Made by a program: the position numbers and the translations under genes. From Chryseobacterium caseinilyticum (GTDB taxonomy: Bacteria > Bacteroidota > Bacteroidia > Flavobacteriales > Weeksellaceae): a DNA stretch of 64,000 bases. The stretch covers positions 310,001-374,000 of the forward strand of contig NZ_JACYFS010000004.1 in assembly GCF_014837145.1 (NCBI RefSeq), read 5' to 3'. The notes under the pieces are model-generated. The model was not told where the DNA came from, did no database searches, and saw nothing but the letters and a program-made list of their open reading frames with translations. This document shows, one piece after another, positions 41,486-50,473 of this stretch; position 1 is the first letter of the stretch; each line of letters starts with the position of its first letter.

Positions 41486-43753
41486 ATGACATTCGACATT
41501 GACATGATCAAAAAAGTGTACGAACGCTATCCTGAAAGAATTGCAGCAGCAAGACAGATTACAGGAAAGCCATTGACACTTTCAGAAAAAATTCTTTACA
41601 CCCACCTGTGGGAAGGAAACGCAACAAAAGAACATGAAAGAGGAAATTCTTACGTGGATTTCGCTCCAGATAGAGTGGCCATGCAGGATGCAACGGCTCA
41701 GATGGCTCTTTTACAGTTTATGCAGGCAGGAAAAGCCAAAGTTGCCGTGCCTTCAACTGCTCACGCAGATCACCTGATTCAGGCGAGAGTGGGTGCAGAA
41801 TCAGATTTACAAGAAGGAATCAATAAAAACTCTGAGGTTTTCAACTTTCTGGGTTCCGTCTGTGATAAATACGGAATTGGTTTCTGGAAACCTGGAGCCG
41901 GAATTATTCACCAAGTCGTTTTAGAAAACTATGCATTCCCTGGAGGAATGATGATTGGAACCGACTCTCATACGGTTAACGCAGGAGGATTAGGAATGGT
42001 TGCCATCGGAGTTGGTGGTGCAGATGCTGTTGATGTAATGGCGGGAATGGCTTGGGAATTAAAAATGCCAAAATTAATCGGTGTAAAATTAACCGGTAAA
42101 ATGTCTGGCTGGACTTCCGCAAAAGACGTTATCCTAAAAGTTGCCGGAATTCTTACCGTAAAAGGTGGAACCGGATGCATCGTAGAATATTTCGGTGATG
42201 GTGCAATTTCTTTATCTGCGACAGGGAAAGGAACAATCTGTAACATGGGTGCTGAAATCGGTGCCACTACTTCGACTTTCGGATATGATGATTCGATGAG
42301 AAGATATTTGGCTTCTACCGGAAGACAGGATGTTGTAGACGCTGCAGATCAAGTAGCAGAACATTTAACGGGTGATGCTGAAGTTTATGCAAACCCTGAA
42401 CAGTATTTCGATCAGGTGATTGAAATTAACCTTTCTGAATTGGCTCCTCATTTGAACGGACCGTTTACACCAGATTTGGCAACACCGGTTTCTGAATTTA
42501 AAGCTAAAGCAGAAGCGAACGGATGGCCAATTGAAGTGGAATGGGCATTGATTGGATCGTGTACCAACTCTTCATACGAAGATTTGTCAAGGGCAGCTTC
42601 AATCGTTGAAGATGCAGTGGCAAAAGGTGTAAAACCAAAAGCTATTTTAGGAATCAACCCAGGTTCTGAGCAGGTGAAATTTACCGCAGAAAGAGACGGA
42701 TTTCTTGATTCTTTCAGAAAATTTGAAAATGCCAGAATCTTTACCAATGCCTGTGGACCTTGTATCGGACAGTGGGACAGAGAGGGTGCTGATAAAGGTG
42801 AGAAAAACTCAATCATTCACTCTTTCAACAGAAATTTTGCCAAAAGAGCCGACGGAAACCCAAACACCCACGCATTCGTAGCTTCACCGGAAATGGTAGC
42901 AGCTATAGCAATTTCGGGAAGATTAGATTTCAATCCAATTACTGATACATTAACTGCTGAAAACGGTGAACAGATAAAATTAAATGAGCCAAGCGGTTCG
43001 GAATTGCCTTCAAAAGGTTTTGCCGTTGATGACAATGGTTACCAGGCGCCTTCAGAAGATGGTTCTACTGTTGAAGTAAAGGTTAGTCCAACTTCAGACA
43101 GACTTCAGTTGCTGGAAGAATTCCCTGCGTGGGACGGTAAAAACATTACCGGAGCGAGAGTTTTAATCAAAGCTTTCGGAAAATGTACGACTGACCATAT
43201 TTCCATGGCCGGACCGTGGTTGAAATACAGAGGACATCTTGATAATATCTCAAACAACATGTTGATCGGCGCTGTAAATGCGTTTAACATGGAAACCAAC
43301 AAAGTAAAAAACCAGTTGGATGGTGCTTACGGCGAAGTTCCTGCTGTACAGAGAGCGTACAAAGCTGCAGGAATTCCTTCGATTGTCGTGGGAGATCAAA
43401 ACTATGGTGAAGGTTCTTCAAGAGAGCACGCAGCGATGGAGCCGCGACATCTTGGTGTAAAAGCTGTTCTGGTAAAATCATTTGCAAGGATCCATGAAAC
43501 CAATCTGAAAAAACAGGGAATGTTGGGATTAACTTTTGCGGATGAAGCAGACTACGATAAAATTCAGGAAGACGACGTGGTTAACTTCTTAGATTTGGAC
43601 CAGTTTGCTCCGGGAAAACAGTTAACTTTAGAGTTTATTCACACCGATGGAACTAAAGATACTGTTATGGCGAATCATACGTATAATGACCAGCAGATTG
43701 ATTGGTTTAAGGCAGGTTCTGCTTTGAATTTGATTAAGCAACAGGAAAATTAA
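41486..43753 (+). CDS. acnA: Aconitate hydratase, mitochondrial type
   Basis: The 755-residue aconitase resembles the eukaryotic mitochondrial enzyme and the usual Bacteroidota aconitase: [54 protein letters not shown]. 4Fe-4S ligands are in [13 protein letters not shown] and [12 protein letters not shown]; the swivel domain has [19 protein letters not shown]. It lacks the AcnB N-terminal domain. With acnB at 35842 the genome has two aconitases from different subfamilies at one locus, possibly for different oxygen or iron conditions, or for citrate versus methylcitrate. Confidence 0.95.
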   Translation: MTFDIDMIKKVYERYPERIAAARQITGKPLTLSEKILYTHLWEGNATKEHERGNSYVDFAPDRVAMQDATAQMALLQFMQAGKAKVAVPSTAHADHLIQARVGAESDLQEGINKNSEVFNFLGSVCDKYGIGFWKPGAGIIHQVVLENYAFPGGMMIGTDSHTVNAGGLGMVAIGVGGADAVDVMAGMAWELKMPKLIGVKLTGKMSGWTSAKDVILKVAGILTVKGGTGCIVEYFGDGAISLSATGKGTICNMGAEIGATTSTFGYDDSMRRYLASTGRQDVVDAADQVAEHLTGDAEVYANPEQYFDQVIEINLSELAPHLNGPFTPDLATPVSEFKAKAEANGWPIEVEWALIGSCTNSSYEDLSRAASIVEDAVAKGVKPKAILGINPGSEQVKFTAERDGFLDSFRKFENARIFTNACGPCIGQWDREGADKGEKNSIIHSFNRNFAKRADGNPNTHAFVASPEMVAAIAISGRLDFNPITDTLTAENGEQIKLNEPSGSELPSKGFAVDDNGYQAPSEDGSTVEVKVSPTSDRLQLLEEFPAWDGKNITGARVLIKAFGKCTTDHISMAGPWLKYRGHLDNISNNMLIGAVNAFNMETNKVKNQLDGAYGEVPAVQRAYKAAGIPSIVVGDQNYGEGSSREHAAMEPRHLGVKAVLVKSFARIHETNLKKQGMLGLTFADEADYDKIQEDDVVNFLDLDQFAPGKQLTLEFIHTDGTKDTVMANHTYNDQQIDWFKAGSALNLIKQQEN

Positions 43754-43772
43754 AATTTCTTTTAAGATAATG

Positions 43773-43806
43773 AAAGCAACTTCAAAACTGGAGTTGCTTT
43801 TTTATT
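43773..43806. terminator. Terminator after the aconitase gene
   Basis: AAAGCAACTT (43773-43782) pairs with its near complement GAGTTGCTTT (43791-43800), followed by T residues. It overlaps the end of the convergent response-regulator gene. Confidence 0.8.
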
Positions 43807-44485
43807 TCAGTTTTTCCAAAAGATTAGATTTATAAAGATCACCGATAGGAACTTCATGTCCGGAATTGAGAATAATCTTTTTTGAACCTACACTTTTTAT
43901 CTCATTTAAATTTAAAATAAACGATTTGTGAATCCTTGTAAAATTTGCAGGAAGTTGATTTTCAAGAGATTTTAAAGTATCCAAAACTATATATTCCTGA
44001 GTCTCAGTTTTGATGTTCACATAATCTTTGATGCTTTCTACATAAAGAATTTCATCAAAATTGATCCGGTGTTTTTGACCAGATGATTTTACAAAGAAGT
44101 GACTGACTTCTTTAGCTGCATCCAAAGGAAAACGTTCCTGAACTTTCAGAATACTTTGATTAAAACGGCCGAAAGAAATCGGTTTTAAAAGATAGTCGAC
44201 GACATTGTGTTCATACCCTTCCAAAGCATATTCTGAATACGCAGTGGTGAGAATGTATTTCATTTTGTCACCGACAATTTTCATAAAGTTGATTCCGTTG
44301 AGTTCGGGCATTTGAATATCCAAAAACACAAGATCAACTTCGTTTTTCTGAATAAATTCTAAAGCTTCAACAGGATTCTCTGACGAGAAAACAAGGTCTA
44401 AAAAAGGAATTTTCTCAACGTAACTCCCAAGAAGAGCAACGGCAAGCGGCTCATCATCAACGATAATGCATTTAATTTTTTTCAT
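43802..44485 (-). CDS. LytTR-family response regulator
   Basis: The 227-residue protein has a receiver domain with Asp10/Asp11, phosphoacceptor Asp56 (LVFLDIQMP) and Lys in YLLKPIS. A C-terminal LytTR DNA-binding domain follows from about 130 (FFVKSSGQKHRINFDEILYVES...FTRIHKSFILNLNEIKSV). It pairs with the histidine kinase that overlaps its start by 14 nt. The target genes are not apparent from the neighbourhood. Confidence 0.95.
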   Translation of the reverse strand: MKKIKCIIVDDEPLAVALLGSYVEKIPFLDLVFSSENPVEALEFIQKNEVDLVFLDIQMPELNGINFMKIVGDKMKYILTTAYSEYALEGYEHNVVDYLLKPISFGRFNQSILKVQERFPLDAAKEVSHFFVKSSGQKHRINFDEILYVESIKDYVNIKTETQEYIVLDTLKSLENQLPANFTRIHKSFILNLNEIKSVGSKKIILNSGHEVPIGDLYKSNLLEKLK

Positions 44486-45485
44486 TCAAATCAATCTTTA
44501 AATCTACTATAAAATCAATATCTGTTTCTGTAATTTTCAGCTCATATTTTTTGGGATACAATATTTCGAGACGCTTTTTTACATTTTCAATTCCGATTCC
44601 GGAAATCTCATCTTTTATTTTTTCACTTTTGAAGTTGAAGAGATAGAAATGCAGAATTTTATTTTCATCCGAAATTTTCATTTCAAAACCTTTATTTCTA
44701 AAATCTCCATGCTTGAAAGCATTTTCAACAAACGGAACTAAAATCATCGGTGAAATTTTGAGTTCCGGATCATTCAGTTTTTTTTCAACACTCAATAATT
44801 CAGGATTTTTAATTCTCAATTTTTCAAGTTCAATCAAACTGTCGAGGTAGCCAATTTCCCTATCTAAAGTAATGAAATCATTTTCAATATCTTTGGTTGT
44901 GTATCTTAACAATTGCCCCAGCTGCTCAATTGCCGGCAATGCTTTCTCTGAATTCTGATAAACCAAAGCATAGATATTATTCAGAGAATTAAATATAAAA
45001 TGCGGATTAATCTGTGTTTTTAAAGCCTGTAATTCTGCAGTTTTCTTCGCTTCAGTCAATTCCGATTTTTCTTTTTCCGCATTGATAAAATATTTAAAAA
45101 ACCAAAATGCTGTACTGATAAAAATCGTCGTGCTGCTGTAGAAAACATTATCGAAAAAATAATAGAAAATATTGGTGTCCGCCGGATAATTTCTGATATT
45201 AAAAATTGCAGGGAAAAGCCACTGTTCAATAGAATACCGTATCCCGACAAAGCAACTTACGCTGATAAAAAAAGCAAAAACAGAACGGTAAATTTTATCG
45301 GCATGGAAAAACGTTGGAACCACAAGGAAATAATTTACATAAAAACATGCAAAGCTCGCCACGAAAAACGTAATATCGAGAATGACAGAGCTGATTCCAT
45401 AGGCGATTCCGGGAAGGACGACAGAACCAATGAGGTAAATTACCCAGAAAAATATATGCAGATAAATAAATTTTTCAATTTTCAT
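44472..45485 (-). CDS. LytS-type membrane sensor histidine kinase
   Basis: The 337-residue kinase has four hydrophobic segments in the first 135 residues, then a His_kinase-type phosphoacceptor region, TQINPHFIFNSLNNIY with His162, and an ATPase domain with LVPFVENAFKHGD (N box) and GIGIENVKKRLE (G box). No extracellular sensor domain is evident, so it probably senses a membrane or small ligand signal. It overlaps the response regulator gene. A TAAATTTG box ends just 4 nt before its ATG. Confidence 0.93.
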   Translation of the reverse strand: MKIEKFIYLHIFFWVIYLIGSVVLPGIAYGISSVILDITFFVASFACFYVNYFLVVPTFFHADKIYRSVFAFFISVSCFVGIRYSIEQWLFPAIFNIRNYPADTNIFYYFFDNVFYSSTTIFISTAFWFFKYFINAEKEKSELTEAKKTAELQALKTQINPHFIFNSLNNIYALVYQNSEKALPAIEQLGQLLRYTTKDIENDFITLDREIGYLDSLIELEKLRIKNPELLSVEKKLNDPELKISPMILVPFVENAFKHGDFRNKGFEMKISDENKILHFYLFNFKSEKIKDEISGIGIENVKKRLEILYPKKYELKITETDIDFIVDLKIDLNEKN

Positions 45486-45489
45486 AAAA

Positions 45490-45497
45490 CAAATTTA
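45490..45497 (-). promoter_or_regulatory. -7 box directly before the kinase gene
   Basis: TAAATTTG on the minus strand ends 4 nt before ATG 45485, so the kinase mRNA is expected to be leaderless. Confidence 0.55.
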
Positions 45498-45650
45498 AAA
45501 TTTCATTTAAAACTGCCACTCCCGATTCTACAAACCCATCGGTTTTTCGGATGAAATTTATTTTAACTGAATAAATTGACTCTTCATCTAAAAACTGTTT
45601 CATAAAAAATAAATGACCATTAGTTTTGAATAAATTTAAAATTAAAACTC

Positions 45651-46487
45651 ATGAATTTCAACAAACTTCTTATCCCGTTATTACTTTTGTTGGCTGCGAA
45701 AATATTTGCTCAGAAAACGCCGTACGACAAACTTACTATTTATAAAACAAAATTTGATGATGCTGTTCCCGTACTAAATGTCGCCACCTTTCACATGGGA
45801 CAAACTCCGGATGCAAACAGCACCGAATTTAATGAACATGATTTAAAAAACCAGCTCGAAATAAAGGAAGTTGCGAAACTTGTGGCTGAGTTTAAACCGA
45901 CAATTATTGTGATCGAAGATTTACCGCAAAATGACAGCCTGAGAAATATGTATTATCAGGAATATGTAAAAAATCCAAAACTGAAGTTTGAAAATCCTGA
46001 TGAACGCGAACTTTTGGCTTATGAAGTTGGAAGATTGAGTGGCTCAAAAAAGATTTTTGGAATTGATTTTAAAGAAAATTACAACTATAAAATCGGGTAT
46101 TTCGTTCCCAATAAGATGGATAAAAATACAAATGATGCGTACTGGAAATTATCAGCAGAAAACGACAGAAAAAATCCTGAGGATGGAATCCCTTTCTATG
46201 ATTTGTTTAAGCTCAATAATCATCCGCAATATTTGGAAAGTTTAATTAATCTCAACGCAGACATGCTGACGTATGTTTCAACCAAGGGAAAATCTGAAGG
46301 TGCTGATGAAGCCGCAAAATTCTATCACAGAAACCTTGTAATGTTTTCTAATTTAAACCAAATTCCAATCGATAAAAACGACAGAATATTTATTTTAATG
46401 GGTGGAGCGCACACTGCATTCTTTATGGATTTTTTGAAGAGAAGTCCGAAATACAAACTGGAAAATACATTTGATTACTTAAAATAA
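45651..46487 (+). CDS. DUF5694 domain exported protein
   Basis: The 278-residue protein starts with a signal peptide (MNFNKLLIPLLLLLAAKIFAQ). The mature part has LNVATFHMGQTPDANST, IIVIEDLPQNDS and a C-terminal LMGGAHTAFFMDFL. The pattern of an N-terminal GTFH-like motif and a C-terminal GAxH motif resembles the TraB/TIKI-type family, and I recall the combination as DUF5694. Periplasmic location is likely; the function is not known. The gene lies alone between the divergent kinase operon and the convergent oxidoreductase. Confidence 0.72.
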   Translation: MNFNKLLIPLLLLLAAKIFAQKTPYDKLTIYKTKFDDAVPVLNVATFHMGQTPDANSTEFNEHDLKNQLEIKEVAKLVAEFKPTIIVIEDLPQNDSLRNMYYQEYVKNPKLKFENPDERELLAYEVGRLSGSKKIFGIDFKENYNYKIGYFVPNKMDKNTNDAYWKLSAENDRKNPEDGIPFYDLFKLNNHPQYLESLINLNADMLTYVSTKGKSEGADEAAKFYHRNLVMFSNLNQIPIDKNDRIFILMGGAHTAFFMDFLKRSPKYKLENTFDYLK

Positions 46488-46492
46488 GCGGT

Positions 46493-47878
46493 CTATTCCA
46501 ATTCATCAAACAGCGTATTTAAAGATTCCGAATACGTGGGATGCGAAAAAATGAAAGTCTGTAAATCTTTAGCAGGAATATTTCCGGTCATCGCCATTTG
46601 AATGACAGATGCCATTTCCCCTCCTTCGGTGCCGATGATTGCCGCTCCTAAAATATTACCGCTGTCCTGATCTACGATTGCTTTCCAAATACCTTGAGTT
46701 TCTGCAGATTCCAGTCCACGTGTAATTCTTTTACCTTCAATTTTGATGACCGAAAAATTTAGTTTCTTCTCTGTTGCCTCTTTTTCAGACAAACCTACTC
46801 TGCCGACCTGCGGATCTGTAAAAACCGTGTAGGGAATAATTCGTCCTTCTGTAGAACCTGTTTTTTCATCCAAAATATTATCGCTTACGATCACGTAATC
46901 ATTGTAAGCGATATGGGTAAACTGCGGACCGCCTTTAATGTCTCCGAGTGCGTAAACCCCATCAATATTGGTTTCCAGTTTAGAATTTACTTTGATGAAT
47001 CCTTTTTCGTCTGCTTTTATGCCGGCATTTTCGAGCTTCAAACTGTCTGCATTGGATTTTCTGCCGGGGACAATCAACAAATGTGTTCCTTTGATCTTTT
47101 CTTCTTTATGATTTTTTAAAAAACTTAAGGTAATTTCTTGACCGTGCTGCTCCACTTTTTCAATCTCAGCATTCAGGTGAAACTTCAGTCCTTCCTCTTC
47201 CAGTATTTTCTGCAGACTGGTTGCAATATCTTCATCTTCGTTAGACATGATCTGACTTGCTTTATCAACGATAATTACTTCACTTCCGAAACGGCTGTAC
47301 ATCTGACCCAATTCCAGACCGATGTAGCCACTGCCAATCACAATCAATTTTTCCGGAATTTTACGAAGCTCCAATATTCCTGTAGAATCGTACCATTTTA
47401 CATTGTTTAAGCCATCAATTTCAAGAGTTGCGGGTCTGCATCCGGCGTTAATGAAGATGTGAGGTGCTGTAAATTCAACAGTTTCGCCATTTTCCTGTTG
47501 CACAGAAATTGTTTTTTCTCCGCTGAAAGATGCCGTTCCAAATATCAGGTCAAGATTCTCGGCTTCCTCTAAATTTTTCTTCACGCCTTTTCTGGAATCT
47601 TCTACAATTTTTTCTTTCCTTTTCTGAGTGGCATCAAAATCTATTGATACTTCGGGAACTGCAATCCCATGTTTTTCTGACGTCTTTATCGTGTGCATTA
47701 CTTTAGCCGAGGCGATTAAGATTTTACTTGGCGTGCATCCCACATTTACGCAGACACCACCCAGCATTTTTTCAGACTTTTCTATTAAAACTGTTTTCCA
47801 GCCGGCTGCAGATAATTTTATAGCAAGAGGATTTCCTGCCTGTCCGGAACCGATAATGATGGCGTCTTTTTGTATCAT
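46493..47878 (-). CDS. Pyridine nucleotide-disulfide oxidoreductase (mercuric reductase/lipoamide dehydrogenase-like)
   Basis: The 461-residue flavoprotein has the FAD motif IIGSGQAGNP (10-17), the redox-active pair Cys43/Cys48 (GGVCVNVGCTPSK), the NAD motif VIGSGYIGLELGQMYSRFGS and the C-terminal HPTYSESLN with the catalytic His-Glu. It resembles mercuric reductases and E3-like proteins that lack the metal-binding domain; it has no C-terminal Cys pair for mercury, so it is more likely a general disulfide or quinone reductase. I chose ATG 47878 over the ATG at 47929 because homologues begin at the FAD strand. Confidence 0.85.
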   Translation of the reverse strand: MIQKDAIIIGSGQAGNPLAIKLSAAGWKTVLIEKSEKMLGGVCVNVGCTPSKILIASAKVMHTIKTSEKHGIAVPEVSIDFDATQKRKEKIVEDSRKGVKKNLEEAENLDLIFGTASFSGEKTISVQQENGETVEFTAPHIFINAGCRPATLEIDGLNNVKWYDSTGILELRKIPEKLIVIGSGYIGLELGQMYSRFGSEVIIVDKASQIMSNEDEDIATSLQKILEEEGLKFHLNAEIEKVEQHGQEITLSFLKNHKEEKIKGTHLLIVPGRKSNADSLKLENAGIKADEKGFIKVNSKLETNIDGVYALGDIKGGPQFTHIAYNDYVIVSDNILDEKTGSTEGRIIPYTVFTDPQVGRVGLSEKEATEKKLNFSVIKIEGKRITRGLESAETQGIWKAIVDQDSGNILGAAIIGTEGGEMASVIQMAMTGNIPAKDLQTFIFSHPTYSESLNTLFDELE

Positions 47879-48159
47879 TTTAATTGATATTTTATTTTTA
47901 AATATTGGGATATTCTTAATCGGTTTCAATTTCTATTCCTTTGTTTACGAAATGACAAAATTTGAGGAGCTATTTATTTAAATTAAAAACTTAGCTATCA
48001 AAAAATTTAGTTATTCAACCATCAGAATGATTTAATCTGAAGCGATCTTTTAAATCTCATTCTCAAAATGATTAGATAGAACAAAATTTTCCTTTTCCAA
48101 AACGCATTTTGTAACATATCTTGTTTTTTTGCGTCTAACCAGATATTATAAAAACATCC

Positions 48160-50301
48160 ATGAAAAAAACGCTTATTACCCTCTCATTTTTAGGAAGTAT
48201 CTTTGCTTTTGCCCAGGAAAAACCGACAGAGGCTCCCAAGGAAAAACAGATCGACGGCGTAACCATCACCAAAACAAAAAAGGCAATTGAGCAGAAAGCC
48301 GACCGTACGATTTTCGATTTTTCTGAACAGGCGCATCTCAACAACGGATCTGTAATGGAAGGCGTAAAAAAACTTCCCGGTCTTGTGGCTTCTGAAATGG
48401 TAGGAATGATGTATCAGGGAAAACCGCTTGAAGTCTATATGGACGGAAGACCGCTGAACATTTCAAGCAACGAACTGACCGCTTTTCTTGAAGGAATGCC
48501 CGCAAATTCAGTAGACAGAATTGAAGTGATTACACAGCCTGGAGCAGAGTTTCCTGCAACTTCAGGTGGAGCAATTATGAATATCATCACCAGCAAATCT
48601 GCAAAAAATTATCTGACTGCCGTCTACAACGGAGGTTACCGTTTTTCAAATTATGACAGATACAGAAGCAGATTTAACAATTCGATTGCTTTAAACTCGA
48701 GAAACAAATGGTTCGGATGGCAGGTGAATCTCGGACAGTATTACCGTGAAAGCCTTTCAGATTCACAATTTGATGTGCTTACGAAAAATCACAGCAGCTC
48801 TGTAGGAAGAACATATTATGTGAATTCTGCCTTCACCTTTGAGCTTGGAAAAGACAGATTACTGGTCAACTACGACGTGAGCCACAACAATAATAATTCA
48901 GACATCAGAACAGATGTTTTTCTGAACGGAATCAATACTACAGATTATTTAAGCAATTCTGAAGGTTTGAGACAGGAAGTTTCAGCAACATATCAGAAAA
49001 AATTTGACGATAAAAACAAAAAACTTGATTTTAAATTCACTTTCAACGACAGCGATTCTGAATTCAGTCAGAGAAACGCTGGCAATTTATCATTTTTAGA
49101 TCTTGAAAACTCTTCACAGTTTAATCTTTATAATTTTAAAGTAGATTATTCTCAGCCACTCAAAATTTTAGATGAAGGAAAAGTGAGTTTTGGAGGATTA
49201 TATGATCAGCAGAATTTTGAAACCCAAAACAGAAATATCGTCAATCTCGATTACACAAGACAGACACTTGCAGGATATCTGGAATTTCAGGCGACTTTGA
49301 AAAAATTTGATTTCATTGCAGGAGCAAGAGCCGAAAACTACGACATCAGTGGAATTACGAGAGCTTTTGACAATCAGAATACTTTGATTCAGAAAGATCT
49401 GACTCCATTTAAAAAGTTTAAAGTTTTTCCGAATGCGAGTATTCAGTATAATTTAATGAAGCAGCTGTTTGTGAATTTGAATTACAATAAAAAAATTACG
49501 CTTCCGAGTGTTTCTGTTTTAAATCCTAACAACACCACTTTAGGAACAAGTGTGGTAACAAGCAGCGGAAACCCTGATTTGCAGCCAACAATCTATGACA
49601 ATGCTGAATTTAAAATCAGCGCCTTCGATTATGCTTTCATCAGCTACAACACGAGTTGGGTGAAAGATCAGATTGTGCAGAGAATTACGCGTACCAACAA
49701 TTTGATCAGCAACGAGCAGGTACAGATCAATGGTCTGAGAACGCACAGTTTTAATTTTGGAATGCCAATTCCGTTTATGCTTTTCAATACGCCTTTCAGC
49801 GAGTTGATGAAATTTAATGTAAATCCTGATAAGATGAACCTGCTTTACCTGTATGCCGGCTATCAGATTCAGGAGATTCCTGATTTTAAGACAAGGGGTT
49901 TCTGGGTTTATAGTGTGATGGGACAGTTTATTCTTCCAAAAGACATCAGACTGCAGGCGAACTACAATATTCTGACTCCAAAAGGGAATTTCTATTATTT
50001 CGAAATTGCAAAACCTCTGAATAACGCATTTGATATCACCGTTTCAAAAAAATTCATGAGCGACCGTCTTAATCTTTCGGTATACGCAAGGGATATTTTC
50101 AACCAGAATAAAAGTGTAATTCTTGCCCGCTCGGCAGGAGGAACAGTTTTAACTTCCAATAAATTTGACAGCAGAAGTTTCGGAATCACGGTAAATTATA
50201 AAATACCTACCAAAAACAAACTGGCAAAAGAAGATCCCAACATGATCAAAAATACCAGCCAGGGCGAAAGCAATGGCGGAATTTTGCAGCAGGGACAGTG
50301 A
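48160..50301 (+). CDS. TonB-dependent receptor, outer-membrane beta-barrel (OMP_b-brl_3) type
   Basis: The 713-residue protein starts with a signal peptide (MKKTLITLSFLGSIFAFAQ). A plug domain follows (VMEGVKKLPGLVASE, VYMDGRPLNISSNELTAFLEGMPANSVDRIEVITQPGAEFPA, GGAIMNIITSK) and then a barrel-type region without the usual TonB_dep_Rec signature, as in the OMP_b-brl_3 family. No substrate is indicated: no SusD gene, riboswitch or metal regulator adjoins it. It stands alone and ends at a terminator. Confidence 0.88.
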   Translation: MKKTLITLSFLGSIFAFAQEKPTEAPKEKQIDGVTITKTKKAIEQKADRTIFDFSEQAHLNNGSVMEGVKKLPGLVASEMVGMMYQGKPLEVYMDGRPLNISSNELTAFLEGMPANSVDRIEVITQPGAEFPATSGGAIMNIITSKSAKNYLTAVYNGGYRFSNYDRYRSRFNNSIALNSRNKWFGWQVNLGQYYRESLSDSQFDVLTKNHSSSVGRTYYVNSAFTFELGKDRLLVNYDVSHNNNNSDIRTDVFLNGINTTDYLSNSEGLRQEVSATYQKKFDDKNKKLDFKFTFNDSDSEFSQRNAGNLSFLDLENSSQFNLYNFKVDYSQPLKILDEGKVSFGGLYDQQNFETQNRNIVNLDYTRQTLAGYLEFQATLKKFDFIAGARAENYDISGITRAFDNQNTLIQKDLTPFKKFKVFPNASIQYNLMKQLFVNLNYNKKITLPSVSVLNPNNTTLGTSVVTSSGNPDLQPTIYDNAEFKISAFDYAFISYNTSWVKDQIVQRITRTNNLISNEQVQINGLRTHSFNFGMPIPFMLFNTPFSELMKFNVNPDKMNLLYLYAGYQIQEIPDFKTRGFWVYSVMGQFILPKDIRLQANYNILTPKGNFYYFEIAKPLNNAFDITVSKKFMSDRLNLSVYARDIFNQNKSVILARSAGGTVLTSNKFDSRSFGITVNYKIPTKNKLAKEDPNMIKNTSQGESNGGILQQGQ

Positions 50302-50352
50302 GATGAGTGATGAGTACGTTTTTTTCCAGATAACAGTGATCAATAAATTTAT

Positions 50353-50390
50353 AAAACCGGATCTTAAAACAAGAACCGGTTTTTTGTTTT
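50353..50390 (+). terminator. Terminator after the TonB receptor
   Basis: AAAACCGG (50353-50360) pairs with CCGGTTTT (50376-50383), with an inner TCTT/AAGA pair, then a T-run. Confidence 0.85.
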
Positions 50391-50421
50391 GGAATAAGTC
50401 TCAGCATTGATTTTCAGACAT

Positions 50422-50453
50422 AAAAAAACCGGAGAAGATTTCCCCGGCTTTTT
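50422..50453 (-). terminator. Terminator of the FN3 secreted protein gene
   Basis: On the minus strand an AAGCCGGGGAAA arm pairs with a downstream TTCTCCGGTT arm and runs into seven T; it lies 21 nt past the stop at 50474. Confidence 0.8.
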
Positions 50454-50473
50454 ATGAAATTTTAATATTCAAA

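Noticed and set aside
46493..47878. Mercury-resistance operon
   Set aside because: The protein resembles mercuric reductase but lacks the N-terminal metal-binding domain and C-terminal Cys pair, and no merR, merT or merP is near.
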